Assembly (NCBI RefSeq): GCF_020622345.1
Contig: NZ_JACNMO010000018.1
Location: 52,191 to 116,190, forward strand
Direction: 5' to 3'
Length of the DNA stretch: 64,000 nt
Source of the DNA: Roseobacter weihaiensis
Lineage (GTDB): Bacteria > Pseudomonadota > Alphaproteobacteria > Rhodobacterales > Rhodobacteraceae
Shown piece by piece: positions 36,437-47,933 of this stretch. The notes below the pieces were generated by a model, which was not told the DNA's origin, searched no databases, and saw only the letters and a list, made by a program, of their open reading frames with translations. The stretch's first letter is position 1. Each line of letters starts with the position of its first letter. The position numbers were made by a program, and so were the translations under genes.

Positions 36437-37267
36437 TCAGCTGCGGGCCAATATCCAATCCATCGCACGGGTCGGCAAAACGCGTTTGAAAAAGCCCATA
36501 ACATAGGTTGGCGTTGTCACATAATAGCGCGGTTTGGGATTATAGCTCTCCAGCGCGTGGCGCAGCTTCTTGAAAACCGCTTCGGGGGGTAACTCAAAGG
36601 GGTCCGGCCCGCTGTCTTTGTAGAGCCTTTTGCGCAGGTTTTTCTCATACTGCGTGCGGCGGGGCGACGCCTGCCAGTCGATCCACTTTTCAAAATGTGG
36701 GATCGAGTTTTGCCTGATTTTCGATGTCACCGGCCCAGGCTCGATCAGCACCACGTGGATATTGGTGTCGCGCATTTCCAACCGAAGGGTGTCGGTCAGC
36801 CCCTCCAACGCGAATTTCGTCGCATTATACGCTCCGCGCCAGGGCAGGGTGACAAAGCCGAGCACGGAGGAGCATTGGATGATCCGCCCGCGCCCCTGCG
36901 CGCGCATCACGGGGATCACGACGCGGGTCAATTCGTGCCAGCCAAAGAAATTTGCCTCGAAGATCGCGCGCAGCGCATCGGTGGGCAGGTCTTCGACCGC
37001 GCCGGGTGTGCCGTGGGCACCATTGTTGAACAACGCATCAAGCGTGCCGCCGGTGGCCTCCAGGATCTCTTTGAGCGCGCTGTGGATCGTCTGCGGTTCG
37101 GTATAGTCAAGCCGGGGGCTTTCGAACCCTTCGCTGATCAGCCTGTCGCAATCTTCTTGCTGGCGGCAGGCCGCAAAGACGCGCCAACCCGCCGCGCGCA
37201 GGTTCTGGGCCGCGCAGTAGCCGATGCCGGACGAGCAGCCGGTGATCAGAATGGATTTTTGTGCCAT
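36437..37267 (-). CDS. Short-chain dehydrogenase/reductase family protein
   Basis: A 276-residue SDR. The cofactor-binding TGxxxGIG motif is ILITGCSSGIGYCAAQNL, the NNG of strand 4 is present (LFNNGAHG), and the catalytic Ser-Tyr-Lys triad appears as SSVLGFVTLPWRGAYNATKFALEG. The C-terminal 60 residues form an extended substrate region. The substrate is unknown. The ATG at 37267 follows AGGGGACC; ATG 37300 would precede the motif by 11 extra residues. Confidence 0.92.
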   Translation of the reverse strand: MAQKSILITGCSSGIGYCAAQNLRAAGWRVFAACRQQEDCDRLISEGFESPRLDYTEPQTIHSALKEILEATGGTLDALFNNGAHGTPGAVEDLPTDALRAIFEANFFGWHELTRVVIPVMRAQGRGRIIQCSSVLGFVTLPWRGAYNATKFALEGLTDTLRLEMRDTNIHVVLIEPGPVTSKIRQNSIPHFEKWIDWQASPRRTQYEKNLRKRLYKDSGPDPFELPPEAVFKKLRHALESYNPKPRYYVTTPTYVMGFFKRVLPTRAMDWILARS

Positions 37268-37321
37268 GTGGTCCCCTTGCGTCTTGCCAACCTGTGCCAA
37301 TTCGCAAGATGTTGTGCAACT

Positions 37322-38005
37322 CTAACCGTTCGTCAGCAGGAAGGCCGCAACCCAGCCTGAGGGGCCGCCCGTCAGCGGGCGCAGTTCGACCCAGCCGTTG
37401 CCCGCATCGCTGAGGATTTCGACCTGTGTGCTTTGCGTCAACTGATCGACGACATCGTAAGAGGTGCCGGGCCCTGACCTGACATTCACATGGGTGCCGT
37501 TGATCGACCGGATGTCCCGCCTTGTTGTTGGGGCGGTCGATGTGGCAACGCGGGATGTGCCGGAAAAGGCGAGGGTTTGCCGGTCCGGTCCGGTAGCCTC
37601 AAGTGCGGCGAGGCTGAGCGGCTGATCCTGCTGGGCGGCGACATCCGCCAGCGCCGCAATCGGTAGCTGATCCGGCGGGGCGGCGACCTCCGCAGGCGCG
37701 GGCGAGGTATCAGGCTGGCTTTCTGGTGTCGCTCTGTCAGCCATCACCGCATCGAAAGATATCAGGCCGAGACGTGCGCGTGTGACACCGGTGTCGGGAT
37801 GATCCGAGGCCAAAGAATGGGTGTCGCGTGCTTTGGCTGCGGCCACATTAACGGCTGGGAAGGCCGCTTTTCGAGCAATTTCGCGGTCCTGCCGGGCGTC
37901 GATGGCCGCAAGACGTGCGACCTCGGGATCAAAATCGGCCCCACCGCTCAATTCGTAAAATCCAAGACCCATGAATAGAAAAGACAATAAAATGAATCGC
38001 TTCAT
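37322..38005 (-). CDS. SH3-domain exported protein
   Basis: A 227-residue protein. A short N-terminal hydrophobic helix (FILLSFLFMGLGFYELSGG) acts as a signal or anchor; a long low-complexity alanine/aspartate/proline region follows; residues about 165-227 form a bacterial SH3 (SH3_3) domain with INGTHVNVRSGPGTSYDVVDQL and NGWVELRPLTGGPSGWVAAFL. Such domains usually bind cell wall peptide stems. The ATG follows GAGGATTCGCGCG; the frame open from 38209 would start at the parC start codon on the other strand and is rejected. Confidence 0.82.
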   Translation of the reverse strand: MKRFILLSFLFMGLGFYELSGGADFDPEVARLAAIDARQDREIARKAAFPAVNVAAAKARDTHSLASDHPDTGVTRARLGLISFDAVMADRATPESQPDTSPAPAEVAAPPDQLPIAALADVAAQQDQPLSLAALEATGPDRQTLAFSGTSRVATSTAPTTRRDIRSINGTHVNVRSGPGTSYDVVDQLTQSTQVEILSDAGNGWVELRPLTGGPSGWVAAFLLTNG

Positions 38006-38208
38006 CGCGCGAATCCTCGTTACCAATGCCGGCAGACTAACATATTTTGCGGGGCTTTGTTCCAGTGTCTGATTGGCTTTGTGGCTGTACCGAGGAGATT
38101 TTTCACCAAACGGCCCCGTTTGACCGGGTGGTTCGGCCGATGTGAAAGCCCGCGGCTTGCCCGCATTACCCGCTTGTTCGCCGCAAACCGCCTCGTTACA
38201 CAAGGGCA

Positions 38209-40515
38209 ATGACTGACGAGAATGACATCAGCGACATCGCGCAACCGGATCTGTCAGAGCCTCTCAGACGTGCGCTGGGTGAACGGTATCTGACCTATGC
38301 GCTCAGCACGATCATGCACCGCGCGTTGCCGGATGCCCGCGATGGTCTCAAGCCCGTGCACCGCCGCATCCTCTACGCGATGCGGGAATTGCGGCTCAGC
38401 TCCACCGGAGGGTTCAGGAAGTCTGCCAAGATCTCCGGCGATGTGATGGGCAATTACCACCCGCATGGCGATGCGGCCATCTACGATGCGATGGCGCGCC
38501 TCGCGCAGGATTTCAACGTCCGCTACCCGCTGGTCGACGGGCAGGGAAATTTCGGCAATATCGACGGTGATAACCCCGCTGCCAGCCGGTATACCGAGGC
38601 GCGGATGACCGCCGTGGCCGAAGCTCTGCTTGAGGGTCTGACTGAAAACGCGGTCGATTTTCGAGAGAACTACGACGGCACGCTGACCGAACCCGTGGTG
38701 CTGCCGGCGCAGTTTCCCAACCTTCTGGCCAACGGGTCGTCCGGTATCGCGGTAGGCATGGCGACAAACATCCCGCCTCATAACATCGCGGAGCTTTGTG
38801 ATGCCTGCATCCACCTTATCAAGACACCGGAGGCCCGCGACGATACGCTCTTGAAATACGTGCCCGGCCCGGATTTCCCGACCGGTGGCGTGATCGTGGA
38901 GCCGCCGGAGAGTATCGCACAGGCCTACCGCACGGGCAAAGGCGGGTTCCGCCTGCGGTGCCGCTGGCAGGTCGAGGATCTGGGGCGCGGTCAGTGGCAG
39001 ATCGTCGTGACCGAGATCCCCTATCAGGTGCAAAAGTCCAAGCTGATCGAAAAGATCGCGGAGCTGATCCAGACCAAGAAGATTCCGATTCTTGGCGATA
39101 TCCGCGACGAATCCGCCGAAGATGTGCGCATGATCATCGAGCCAAGGTCGCGCTCCGTGGACCCCGATGTGTTGATGGGCATGCTCTTTCGCCTTTGCGA
39201 TCTGGAGCTGCGGTTTTCACTCAACATGAATGTGCTGATCGACGGTCTGACCCCCAGGGTCTGTTCGTTGAAAGAGGTGCTGCAGGCGTTTCTCGATCAC
39301 CGGCAGGAAGTTCTGCTGCGCCGGTCCCGCCACCGGCTGGAAAAGATCGATCACCGTCTTGAGGTGCTCGAAGGGTTCATCATCGCTTTTCTCAACCTCG
39401 ACCGAGTGATCGACATCATCCGCTATGACGAGGACCCCAAGGCCGCCCTGATGGCCGAGGACTGGGGCAAGGAACATCCGCGGGCCTTGAATGAGGCGGA
39501 TTACGTGCCGCCGCAGCCGTCTGGGGATCCCTCTCTGACAGAGGTGCAGGCCGAAGCGATCCTGAACATGCGTCTGCGGTCGTTGCGCCGTCTGGAGGAA
39601 ATGGAGCTTTTGCGCGAGCAATCCGCCCTGATGGAAGAACGCGCCCAGCTTGAGGATCTGCTCGACAGTGCCGAGCTGCAATGGGCCCGCATCATTGAAC
39701 AGTTGCGTGAGACCAAAAAGCAGTTTGGCAAGGATTGGGAGGGCGGCGCGCGCCGCACGACCTTTGCCGAAGGGGCTGTGATCGAGGAAGTGCCGATCGA
39801 GGCGATGATCGACCGCGAACCGATCACCGTTGTCTGTTCGCAGATGGGATGGGTCCGGGCGATGACCGGGCACATCGATCTGACCCGGGAGCTGAAGTTC
39901 AAGGATGGCGATGGGCCGCGCTTTATCTTTCATGCAGAGACGACAGACCGTCTGCTGGTCTTTGGCTCCAACGGTCGGTTCTACACCGTCTCTGCAGCCA
40001 ATCTGCCGGGCGGGCGCGGGATGGGAGAGCCTTTGCGTCTGATGGTGGATCTGCCCAATGAGGCAGAGATCGTCACTATTCTCAAACATGCGCCGGGACG
40101 CAAACTGCTTGTGGCCTCCTCTGCCGGGGATGGTTTTGTGGTCAGCGAAGAAGATGTTGTCGCCCAGACCCGCAGCGGCAAACAGGTGCTGAATGTGCGG
40201 GGCGAGGTTCGTGCCGCGATCTGCAAGCCGGTGACGGGCGATGCCGTGGCGGTGGTCGGTGAAAACCGCAAGGTGCTGGTCTTTGGTCTGGATGAATTGC
40301 CCGAGATGGGGCGCGGCAAAGGCTTGCGACTGCAGAAATACAAGGACGGTGGCTTGTCCGATGCTACGACATTCACACAGGCCGATGGGCTGAGCTGGCT
40401 GGACCCGGCGGGCCGCACACGCACCGAAACAGACCTTGCGGAATGGATTGGCAAACGTGCTTCTGCCGGGCGTATGGCCCCGCGCGGTTTCCCGCGCGAC
40501 AACAAGTTTACCTAA
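38209..40515 (+). CDS. parC: DNA topoisomerase IV subunit A
   Basis: A 768-residue type IIA topoisomerase A subunit that decatenates chromosomes with ParE. The breakage-reunion domain includes [21 protein letters not shown] and the active-site tyrosine in [12 protein letters not shown]; the quinolone region [20 protein letters not shown] reads as wild type. The C-terminal part has six-blade-like repeats ([44 protein letters not shown]) without a GyrA-box of the QRRGGKG type, favouring ParC. It and the P450 gene overlap at their stop codons. Confidence 0.95.
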   Translation: MTDENDISDIAQPDLSEPLRRALGERYLTYALSTIMHRALPDARDGLKPVHRRILYAMRELRLSSTGGFRKSAKISGDVMGNYHPHGDAAIYDAMARLAQDFNVRYPLVDGQGNFGNIDGDNPAASRYTEARMTAVAEALLEGLTENAVDFRENYDGTLTEPVVLPAQFPNLLANGSSGIAVGMATNIPPHNIAELCDACIHLIKTPEARDDTLLKYVPGPDFPTGGVIVEPPESIAQAYRTGKGGFRLRCRWQVEDLGRGQWQIVVTEIPYQVQKSKLIEKIAELIQTKKIPILGDIRDESAEDVRMIIEPRSRSVDPDVLMGMLFRLCDLELRFSLNMNVLIDGLTPRVCSLKEVLQAFLDHRQEVLLRRSRHRLEKIDHRLEVLEGFIIAFLNLDRVIDIIRYDEDPKAALMAEDWGKEHPRALNEADYVPPQPSGDPSLTEVQAEAILNMRLRSLRRLEEMELLREQSALMEERAQLEDLLDSAELQWARIIEQLRETKKQFGKDWEGGARRTTFAEGAVIEEVPIEAMIDREPITVVCSQMGWVRAMTGHIDLTRELKFKDGDGPRFIFHAETTDRLLVFGSNGRFYTVSAANLPGGRGMGEPLRLMVDLPNEAEIVTILKHAPGRKLLVASSAGDGFVVSEEDVVAQTRSGKQVLNVRGEVRAAICKPVTGDAVAVVGENRKVLVFGLDELPEMGRGKGLRLQKYKDGGLSDATTFTQADGLSWLDPAGRTRTETDLAEWIGKRASAGRMAPRGFPRDNKFT

Positions 40516-41867
40516 AGCGCGTCCGCCGTCAGCCAGACGCCCCCTTCGGGCCGCAACGTCAGGATCATCACCGGCTTGGGATCACGCCCTTTGACCGCGC
40601 TGAACCGAAAGCGCGAGAGCAGGGTTGCCAGGATAATGACCGCCTCCTGAAGGGCAAACGATGCCCCGATACAGATCCGCGGCCCGTCGCCGAAGGGCAG
40701 GTAGGCGTAGCGATGGATCGATTTGCGATCTGCAAAGCGGTCCGGGTCGAAATGATCCGGCCTGTCCCAGAGCAAATGATGTCGCCCCAGTGCGTAGATC
40801 GGGATCATCACCGTGTCCTCAGCCCGGATGTCCGCACCGCAGAGATCATCCTGCTTCTGCGCGGTGCGCGAGACCACACCCGCCGGCGGGTAAAGCCGGA
40901 GTGCCTCGTCGATGATCTGGCGGCAGTAGGGCAGGTTGGGCACATCCTGCGCGGTGGCGGGTCTCCCTTGCAGAACGCCCTGCGCCTCGGTGCGCGCCTT
41001 GTCCTGAACCGCCGCGTCGAACGCACACAGATAGAAGGACCACGCAAGGGTCAGGGCCGTTGTCTCGTGTCCCGCGACGATGAAGGTCAGCAGGTTGTCG
41101 CGCAGCTCGCCCGTTGTCATCTTGCGACCGGATTTGGGATCCTCACCCGCCAGCAAAAGATCGAGAAGGTCCGGTACGGCACCGGGGCCACGGGCGGCGC
41201 GGGCTTCAATCGCGGCATCGGCGTCTTTCCTCATCTGGCTCATTTCGCTCGAGGATGCCATGCGGTTCGGGCGGAGTACCCAGTCCGGTGCCCCGAGGAT
41301 GTCGAGCAGTGATATCTTCCCCGCGTCGCTGATGTAGGTCTCGATCGCCTCATGCACTGCGGCGCGATCAAAACTGCCGTCGCCCGAAAATGTGACCTCG
41401 GCAATCACATCGAAGGTCGCCGCTGTCATCTCATCCAGCATGTTCACCGCCCGCCGGCCCGCCTGCGCGATGCGCTCAGCACTGCGCTCTGCCGCGGCCG
41501 TCATCACCGGGCCGAGCGCGCTGACGTTGCGATGTGAAAAGACCGGGGCCGAGGTGCGGCGCTGCCAGCGCCAATGCGCGCCTTCGGCGATAAAGAGCGA
41601 CTCGCCGATGGCCGGACGCAGCATATTCTTTGTGACGGTCGATTTGGGATAATCCTCCACGCGCTCCAGCAGCATTTTCTGCAGGGCGTCCGGGTCCATC
41701 ACCATATGCCAGCGCTTGACCGTTCTGCCGGACAGAACCTTTTGACGCGTGGCGGCCTCGGGAATGATGTTGAGCACGTTTTCACGCATGAGCTGCCAGC
41801 TTTTCAACACGCCGGTGGGCTCTGTCACCAGCGGAATGCGAACTGGTACACGATCATCGGTCATCAT
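40512..41867 (-). CDS. Cytochrome P450
   Basis: A 451-residue soluble P450. Diagnostic features: the I-helix oxygen-activation motif [15 protein letters not shown], the ExxR of the K-helix ([13 protein letters not shown]), the PERF-type FDPDRFADR, and the haem-binding [22 protein letters not shown] with the axial cysteine. It needs a separate ferredoxin and reductase, not present here. The substrate is unknown. The start is ATG 41867 after AAAGGGAAATC; the open frame continues far upstream (to 42608) but has no family similarity and overlaps the opposite lipoprotein gene. Confidence 0.92.
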   Translation of the reverse strand: MMTDDRVPVRIPLVTEPTGVLKSWQLMRENVLNIIPEAATRQKVLSGRTVKRWHMVMDPDALQKMLLERVEDYPKSTVTKNMLRPAIGESLFIAEGAHWRWQRRTSAPVFSHRNVSALGPVMTAAAERSAERIAQAGRRAVNMLDEMTAATFDVIAEVTFSGDGSFDRAAVHEAIETYISDAGKISLLDILGAPDWVLRPNRMASSSEMSQMRKDADAAIEARAARGPGAVPDLLDLLLAGEDPKSGRKMTTGELRDNLLTFIVAGHETTALTLAWSFYLCAFDAAVQDKARTEAQGVLQGRPATAQDVPNLPYCRQIIDEALRLYPPAGVVSRTAQKQDDLCGADIRAEDTVMIPIYALGRHHLLWDRPDHFDPDRFADRKSIHRYAYLPFGDGPRICIGASFALQEAVIILATLLSRFRFSAVKGRDPKPVMILTLRPEGGVWLTADAL

Positions 41868-42005
41868 GATTTCCCTTTGCCCTTGCGTGTCGCGTGATAC
41901 TTGTGAATTAGGGCGTGGCGTTGAGCGGTCCAATGCCGGTTGCATTGCACAGGCCAGTGCATTGGGGTAGTCGTCTACGCGCTGAAGAGAAGTGAGGCCC
42001 ATCGG

Positions 42006-42632
42006 ATGATAAGACGTATCATTGCTGTTTTGTGTTGTGTTGTATTGTCCGCCTGCACCTATGAAAGCGACCTTGACGAGCCACCGGTTGATCTGGGGAA
42101 TTTCAGACTTGGGCATAATGTCGTGGTGGCCCCGCTGGCCGCGACCTCCTCGGCGATCAGCCGAGAGGCCACCGAAGAGGAACTGACCACGGCCCTGCGC
42201 GATGCCATCGCCGCACGGTTTGATCGGTATGACGGCAGCAAGAGATATCATCTTGGTGTCAGCGTTGAAGGTTATGTGCTGGCCCGCGCCGGGGTCCCGG
42301 TGGTTGCCGCGCCAAAGTCCGCGATGATTATCCGCGTCACGGTCTGGGACGATGCACAGGCCAAGAAGCTCAACGTGCCGCCGGAACAGATGACAATTCT
42401 CGAGAACATCGATGGGGAAAGCCTGATCGGCACTGGGTGGACTCAGTCGGCCGACAAGCAGCTCGAAGGGCTGGCGCGCAACGCGGCCAAGGCGATTGAG
42501 ACCTTTCTGCTGGCACAGAACGCCGAGCAGGGGTGGTTCATGGATGACGCTGCGGTGGGAGAGGAAGTTGCACAAACGGCTGACGACACGCTGCTGCGCG
42601 AGTTGCAAAGTGACACTGTGGAAACGCCGTAG
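42006..42632 (+). CDS. Predicted lipoprotein of unknown function
   Basis: A 208-residue protein with a lipoprotein signal peptide (IAVLCCVVLSAC, lipid cysteine at 17). The mature part has FRLGHNVVVAPLAATSS, ATEEELTTALRDAIAARFDRYDGSKRYHLGVSVEGYVLARAG and an acidic C-terminus. The stretch with EELTTALRDAI recalls a DUF4136/lipoprotein-assembly type fold but I cannot name the family. It lies alone before tuf, in the tuf direction, with a 115-base gap. Confidence 0.8.
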   Translation: MIRRIIAVLCCVVLSACTYESDLDEPPVDLGNFRLGHNVVVAPLAATSSAISREATEEELTTALRDAIAARFDRYDGSKRYHLGVSVEGYVLARAGVPVVAAPKSAMIIRVTVWDDAQAKKLNVPPEQMTILENIDGESLIGTGWTQSADKQLEGLARNAAKAIETFLLAQNAEQGWFMDDAAVGEEVAQTADDTLLRELQSDTVETP

Positions 42633-42652
42633 TGCTGCACGTCATCTGGCGC

Positions 42653-42681
42653 TTGATTTTCCGGCCAGATCACAATACATC
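42653..42681 (+). promoter_or_regulatory. Weak promoter candidate for tuf copy 1
   Basis: TTGATT (42653-42658) and TACATC (42676-42681) with a 17-base spacer lie 67 bases before the tuf start. The -10 match is poor. A separate promoter is expected because the upstream lipoprotein is unrelated. Confidence 0.3.
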
Positions 42682-42747
42682 GCCCGCCATATCACAAGGA
42701 CAGGGTCACAGCGCGTGGCCCTCTGACAACAAAAGGGCGCCGCACTC

Positions 42748-43923
<1,176 letters not shown>

Positions 43924-44013
43924 TCCCGATACGCGCACCCAAAAGGCGTGTCAAAGATTACGGTGTAACGGCTCGCGCCCGCAAGGGCGCGCACCGCACT
44001 CAGCAGGCACACG

Positions 44014-44042
44014 AAAGGCCGCAGCGAACACTGCGGCCTTTT
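44014..44042 (+). terminator. Intrinsic terminator after tuf copy 1
   Basis: AAAGGCCGCAG (44014-44024) pairs with CTGCGGCCTTT (44031-44041) over 11 bases with a six-base loop, running into a TTTT tract. It ends the single-gene tuf unit. Confidence 0.85.
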
Positions 44043-44081
44043 GGCTTTGATTAAGCGACCCTAGGACTGTGGGTAAAAGCG

Positions 44082-44108
44082 CACTGCCCATAGGTGCAAG
44101 AGGCAGTG
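44082..44108 (-). terminator. Weak terminator candidate after the VOC gene
   Basis: CACTGCC (44082-44088) and GGCAGTG (44102-44108) form a seven-base stem; on the minus strand it is followed after three bases by TTTT. It lies about 100 bases past the VOC stop. The intervening 44109-44204 shows nothing else. Confidence 0.35.
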
Positions 44109-44204
44109 TTCATGTGACGAATAGCGTATAGCCGTTCACCATCTAAGCGCTTCTGCATCCGACATCTATTGGCAATCAGCCTCAACGGTTTGTGCCTGTT
44201 CGGA

Positions 44205-44597
44205 TTACTTGAATTGAACAAGATCCCACAAATTGCCGTACAAGTCCTCAAAGACCGCAACCGTGCCATAGGGGGCTTCTTTTGGCGATCTGACGAATTT
44301 TACACCTTTGTTTTTGTAACTCTCGAAATCCCGGGCAAAGTCATCGGTTTCAAGAAATAGAAAAACCCGGCCACCGGTCTGATTGCCGATGTATTTCTCC
44401 TGATCTGCAGTTGAGGCTCTTGCAAGCAGCACAGAGGTTTGTCCATTGCATTTCGGTTTCACCAAAACCCAACGCTTATCCTGTTCAGGTTGATATGTGT
44501 CCTCGACCAACTCAAAACCGAGTTTTTGAGTATAGAACGCAATTGCTGAATCATAGTCCCTGACGACGACCGCAACGATTGAAAGTGATTGATTCAT
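44205..44597 (-). CDS. VOC family protein (glyoxalase/bleomycin-resistance fold)
   Basis: A 130-residue protein with the beta-alpha-beta-beta-beta repeats of the VOC superfamily: SIVAVVVRDYDSAIAFYTQKLGFELVED, GGRVFLFLETDDFARDFESYKNKGVKFV and AVFEDLYGNLWDLVQF, in which the ending FEDLYGN is a common metal-site segment. The function could be a metal-dependent lyase, dioxygenase or antibiotic-binding protein. It interrupts the otherwise translational region, pointing left, and its base composition is more AT-rich than the neighbouring tuf gene. Confidence 0.87.
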   Translation of the reverse strand: MNQSLSIVAVVVRDYDSAIAFYTQKLGFELVEDTYQPEQDKRWVLVKPKCNGQTSVLLARASTADQEKYIGNQTGGRVFLFLETDDFARDFESYKNKGVKFVRSPKEAPYGTVAVFEDLYGNLWDLVQFK

Positions 44598-44791
44598 TTA
44601 CTTGGCCAATCCCCGTTTTGCGAGTGAATAGCAACAACACACGGGCCGTCTCTGCGCGCTCAACGCCCATGTTTACCCTGTGCGGCGTAAACAGTTCAAT
44701 TATGTTTGCGTTGACCTCTGTATTTTTCGAGTCCCAACCTGCGATGCCTCTTGAACCCGGACGCAAATCCGACTACGCCGAGTATCGGCAT

Positions 44792-44867
44792 AGGGGTTTA
44801 GCTCAGTTGGTAGAGCATCGGTCTCCAAAACCGAGGGTCGTGGGTTCGAGTCCCTCAGCCCCTGCCA
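44792..44867 (+). tRNA. tRNA-Trp (anticodon CCA)
   Basis: A 76-base cloverleaf: acceptor AGGGGTT pairs with AGCCCCT, D arm GCTC/GAGC, anticodon arm TCGGT-CTCCAAA-ACCGA with anticodon CCA at 44825-44827, and T arm with GTTCGAGTC. The 3' CCA is encoded. The order tRNA-Trp, secE, nusG, ribosomal proteins is the usual bacterial arrangement, though here a hypothetical gene lies between tRNA and secE. Confidence 0.96.
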
Positions 44868-44999
44868 GTTCTCTCAAAATGTCAGACAAACCTGCGTGCG
44901 TGCCATTCCGGCGCCACTTTTCTGACAAGGTTTTGCCTGCTTGCCCCCTCAATATGGCCGTGAAGTCTGAGCGTTTGTAAAAAGGGGTTTGAGAGCGTC

Positions 45000-45644
45000 A
45001 TGAAAAAGGCGGCTTTACCGACAGATGCAGTGCAGGAAGACGATGCGGATATCCGCGCTGTCCGTCGTCTAATGACGCACGACGAGGACCATGAGACGGC
45101 GACCGGGGCTGTCGAAAAGATAATGCCGGATAAAAAACTCTTGGTGGGATCGTCCAGGCAGCCGCCCGATATCGCAACGTCGCAAGCTCGCAACCAGGCT
45201 TCCCGGACCAGAACCCCCCGTTGCGAAAGCCGTCTGGCAGAGGTTGGTGCGAAAGGTCTCAGTCGCCTCAAGGCGTACCGACCGGATCGCAAGAGCATTG
45301 CCTGGACCAGCCTTGTGTTGCTGTTACTGCTCCGTCCTTTGCTTGTGATCGGGAGTGCGCTGGCGGTGATGGGTTTGGTGATCCTGTGCTACATCGTCGT
45401 CGGGGGCGATGTGTTCTGGCGTCGGGTGATCCGGCTCTTCGAAACGCTGGAGCGGCGCGCACCGGTCCTTGCCCGGCAGATCAAACTGCGGGCCTATGCA
45501 TTCGGCAAAAAGTGGGACCGCGCCTTGGCCCGCCTGCCGGACCCGATCTCAGACGGTCTGCGCGGACCGGACCTGCGCCGGGTTATTGCCGCCGAGGCCC
45601 ATCACGATGCCGTGCTGACCGACCGCCTGAAGCGCCTGCGCTAG
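45000..45644 (+). CDS. Hypothetical membrane protein between tRNA-Trp and secE
   Basis: A 214-residue protein that I do not recognise. The first 95 residues are charged and probably disordered (many Asp, Glu and Arg). Residues about 100-137 form one long or two short hydrophobic helices (SIAWTSLVLLLLLRPLLV and ALAVMGLVILCYIVVGG), followed by a basic, helical tail with FWRRVIRLFETLERRAPVLARQIKLRAY in two stretches. Start ATG after AAAAGGGG. Its place between tRNA-Trp and secE is unusual. Confidence 0.65.
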   Translation: MKKAALPTDAVQEDDADIRAVRRLMTHDEDHETATGAVEKIMPDKKLLVGSSRQPPDIATSQARNQASRTRTPRCESRLAEVGAKGLSRLKAYRPDRKSIAWTSLVLLLLLRPLLVIGSALAVMGLVILCYIVVGGDVFWRRVIRLFETLERRAPVLARQIKLRAYAFGKKWDRALARLPDPISDGLRGPDLRRVIAAEAHHDAVLTDRLKRLR

Positions 45645-45744
45645 CAGCACATGGCGCGATAGGCGCTGCGGGAGCCATTGTTCTCTTGAATTTCCGAACA
45701 TGGCTCGTTACATCGCTGGGATCACAACCGGGTAAAGGTGTCTC

Positions 45745-45942
45745 ATGGCTACGACCAATCCACTCCAGTTCATTCAGCAGGTTCGGGCTGAGGTCGCTAA
45801 AGTCGTTTGGCCCACGCGACGGGAGGTGATGCTGACCACCGTGATGGTCTTTATCATGGCCGCGCTGACAGCGGTGTTCTTCGCACTGGTGGACATGGCG
45901 ATCCGCGGCGGGTTGCAGGCTGTGCTGTCGATGTTCGGCTGA
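45745..45942 (+). CDS. secE: Protein translocase subunit SecE
   Basis: A 65-residue single-helix SecE, the short form normal in alphaproteobacteria. The conserved QQVRAEVAKVVWPTRREVMLTTVMVF precedes the only membrane helix (FIMAALTAVFFALVDMAI). It joins SecY and SecG in the Sec channel. nusG follows in the standard order after a 207-base gap. Confidence 0.95.
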   Translation: MATTNPLQFIQQVRAEVAKVVWPTRREVMLTTVMVFIMAALTAVFFALVDMAIRGGLQAVLSMFG

Positions 45943-46149
45943 TGCTCGCTTTGAAGGTGCAAAAAACGGCTTAAACCTCTTGAAACATTTGGTCTTGCGG
46001 AGTATGCCGCACACCTGACCTGAGCAAGGGCGTGCGGCGATTCGAGCTGTGCGCCGATTTTTTGTTCAAGATCAGCAAGCCAAGTGCTTGATGTAGAATG
46101 GAAATAAGGCACTTGCGGGTGCTCGGGGCAGACAGGGAACAAGGTTCAG

Positions 46150-46683
46150 ATGGCAAAGCGGTGGTATTCGGTCAGTGTCTTGTCGAACTTCGAAAAGAAG
46201 ATCGCCGAGCAAATCCGCACCTCCGTGACCGAGCAGGGTCTCGAAGAGCAGATCGACGAGGTATTGGTCCCGACCGAAGAAGTGATCGAAGTGCGCCGGG
46301 GCAAGAAGGTCACGACCGAGCGTCGTTTCATGCCCGGCTATGTGCTGGTGCATATGGAGATGTCGGATCAGGGGTATCATCTGATCAACTCCATCAATCG
46401 CGTGACCGGCTTTCTGGGGCCTCAGGGCCGTCCGATGCCGATGCGCGATGCCGAAGTGAATGCGATCCTGAACCGGGTTCAGGAAGGCGAAGAGGCGCCG
46501 CGAACGCTCATTCACTTCGAGGTGGGCGAGAAGGTCAAGGTTGCAGATGGTCCGTTCGAGGATTTCGACGGCATGATCGAAGAAGTGGACGACGAGAACC
46601 AGCGCCTGAAGGTGTCGGTCTCGATCTTTGGCCGGGAGACCCCGGTGGAACTGGAATTCACGCAGGTCAACAAGCAGACCTGA
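46150..46683 (+). CDS. nusG: Transcription termination/antitermination factor NusG
   Basis: A 177-residue NusG. NGN domain: [18 protein letters not shown] through [14 protein letters not shown] and [14 protein letters not shown] domain: [25 protein letters not shown]. It binds RNA polymerase, Rho and ribosomal protein S10. The 207-base gap before it (45943-46149) has only a modest 7-base inverted repeat (46081-46087 with 46109-46115). Confidence 0.97.
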   Translation: MAKRWYSVSVLSNFEKKIAEQIRTSVTEQGLEEQIDEVLVPTEEVIEVRRGKKVTTERRFMPGYVLVHMEMSDQGYHLINSINRVTGFLGPQGRPMPMRDAEVNAILNRVQEGEEAPRTLIHFEVGEKVKVADGPFEDFDGMIEEVDDENQRLKVSVSIFGRETPVELEFTQVNKQT

Positions 46684-46807
46684 GTGCTTAAAACGTGGGA
46701 GGCGAGGGTGCCGCGGCATCCAGACCGGACCACGACAACAACGGCGGGTTGCCCGCCGAGGAACCTGAGGCAGCGCGCTGCCGAAGGGTTGGAAAAGGAG
46801 AAGGCCA

Positions 46808-47233
46808 ATGGCCAAGAAACTCGTTGGCAGCATGAAGCTGCAGGTGCCTGCGGGCCAGGCGAACCCGTCCCCCCCCGTGGGGCCGGCGCTGGGTCAGCGC
46901 GGCATCAATATCATGGAATTCTGCAAAGCGTTCAACGCCAAGACCGCAGATATGGAGCAGGGGGCGCCCTGTCCCACAGTGATCACCTACTATCAGGACA
47001 AGTCCTTCACCATGGACATCAAGACGCCGCCTGCGTCCTACTACCTGAAGAAAGCCGCCAAGCTGAAGTCCGGTGCCAAGACACCCTCGCGCGAAGTCGT
47101 GGGTCACGTGACCACCAAGCAGGTCCGCGAGATTGCCGAAGCGAAGATGAAGGATCTCAACGCCAACTCCATCGAGGCGGCCATGCAGATCATCCTGGGC
47201 TCCGCCCGCTCCATGGGCATTGAGGTGAAGTAA
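46808..47233 (+). CDS. rplK: Ribosomal protein L11
   Basis: A 141-residue L11, which forms the GTPase-associated centre with L10 and 23S rRNA. The proline-rich N-terminal [27 protein letters not shown] and the C-terminal RNA-binding [20 protein letters not shown] are diagnostic. The stop is one base before the rplA start, with AAGGAGAAGG upstream of its own ATG. Confidence 0.98.
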   Translation: MAKKLVGSMKLQVPAGQANPSPPVGPALGQRGINIMEFCKAFNAKTADMEQGAPCPTVITYYQDKSFTMDIKTPPASYYLKKAAKLKSGAKTPSREVVGHVTTKQVREIAEAKMKDLNANSIEAAMQIILGSARSMGIEVK

Positions 47234-47234
47234 G

Positions 47235-47933
47235 ATGGCAAAGCTTGGAAAAAGAACCCGCGCCGCGCGTGAAGCCTTTGCCGGCAAGGACAATGTCACT
47301 GTCGAAGAGGCCGTCAGCCTGATCAAGGGCAACTCGAACGTCAAGTTCGACGAGACCGTCGAGATCGCGCTGAACCTTGGCGTTGACCCACGCCATGCGG
47401 ACCAGATGGTCCGCGGTGTGGTCGGGCTGCCCAACGGCACCGGCAAGACCGTTCGTGTTGCCGTCTTTGCCCGCGGCCCCAAGGCTGAGGAAGCCGAGAA
47501 GGCCGGTGCGGATATCGTCGGTGCCGAGGACCTGATGGAAACCGTGCAGAGCGGCAAGATCGAGTTTGATCGCTGCATCGCCACGCCCGACATGATGCCC
47601 ATCGTGGGCCGTCTGGGTAAGGTGCTGGGCCCGCGTAACCTGATGCCGAACCCCAAGGTTGGCACCGTGACCATGGACGTCGAAGCCGCTGTGAAAGCCG
47701 CCAAGGGCGGTGAAGTGCAGTTCAAGGCGGAAAAAGGCGGCGTTGTGCACGCAGGCGTTGGCAAACTGTCGTTTGACGAAGCCAAGCTGGTGGAAAACAT
47801 CCGCGCTTTCGTCGGGGCCGTGTCCAAGGCAAAGCCGACAGGGTCCAAAGGGACCTATATGAAGAAAATCGCGCTGAGCTCGACCATGGGCCCCGGCGTG
47901 TCGGTTTCCGTGGATAACGCGGTCACCGAATAA
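47235..47933 (+). CDS. rplA: Ribosomal protein L1
   Basis: A 232-residue L1 binding the mobile L1 stalk of 23S rRNA and, in many bacteria, the rplKA mRNA as a translational repressor. Family signatures: [39 protein letters not shown] and [17 protein letters not shown]. Normal length. It follows rplK with one base between. Confidence 0.98.
   Translation: MAKLGKRTRAAREAFAGKDNVTVEEAVSLIKGNSNVKFDETVEIALNLGVDPRHADQMVRGVVGLPNGTGKTVRVAVFARGPKAEEAEKAGADIVGAEDLMETVQSGKIEFDRCIATPDMMPIVGRLGKVLGPRNLMPNPKVGTVTMDVEAAVKAAKGGEVQFKAEKGGVVHAGVGKLSFDEAKLVENIRAFVGAVSKAKPTGSKGTYMKKIALSSTMGPGVSVSVDNAVTE

Noticed and set aside
42006..42608. Upstream extension of the cytochrome P450 frame
   Set aside because: The extra 247 codons are antisense to the lipoprotein gene and unlike P450 N-termini; ATG 41867 has a good ribosome-binding site.
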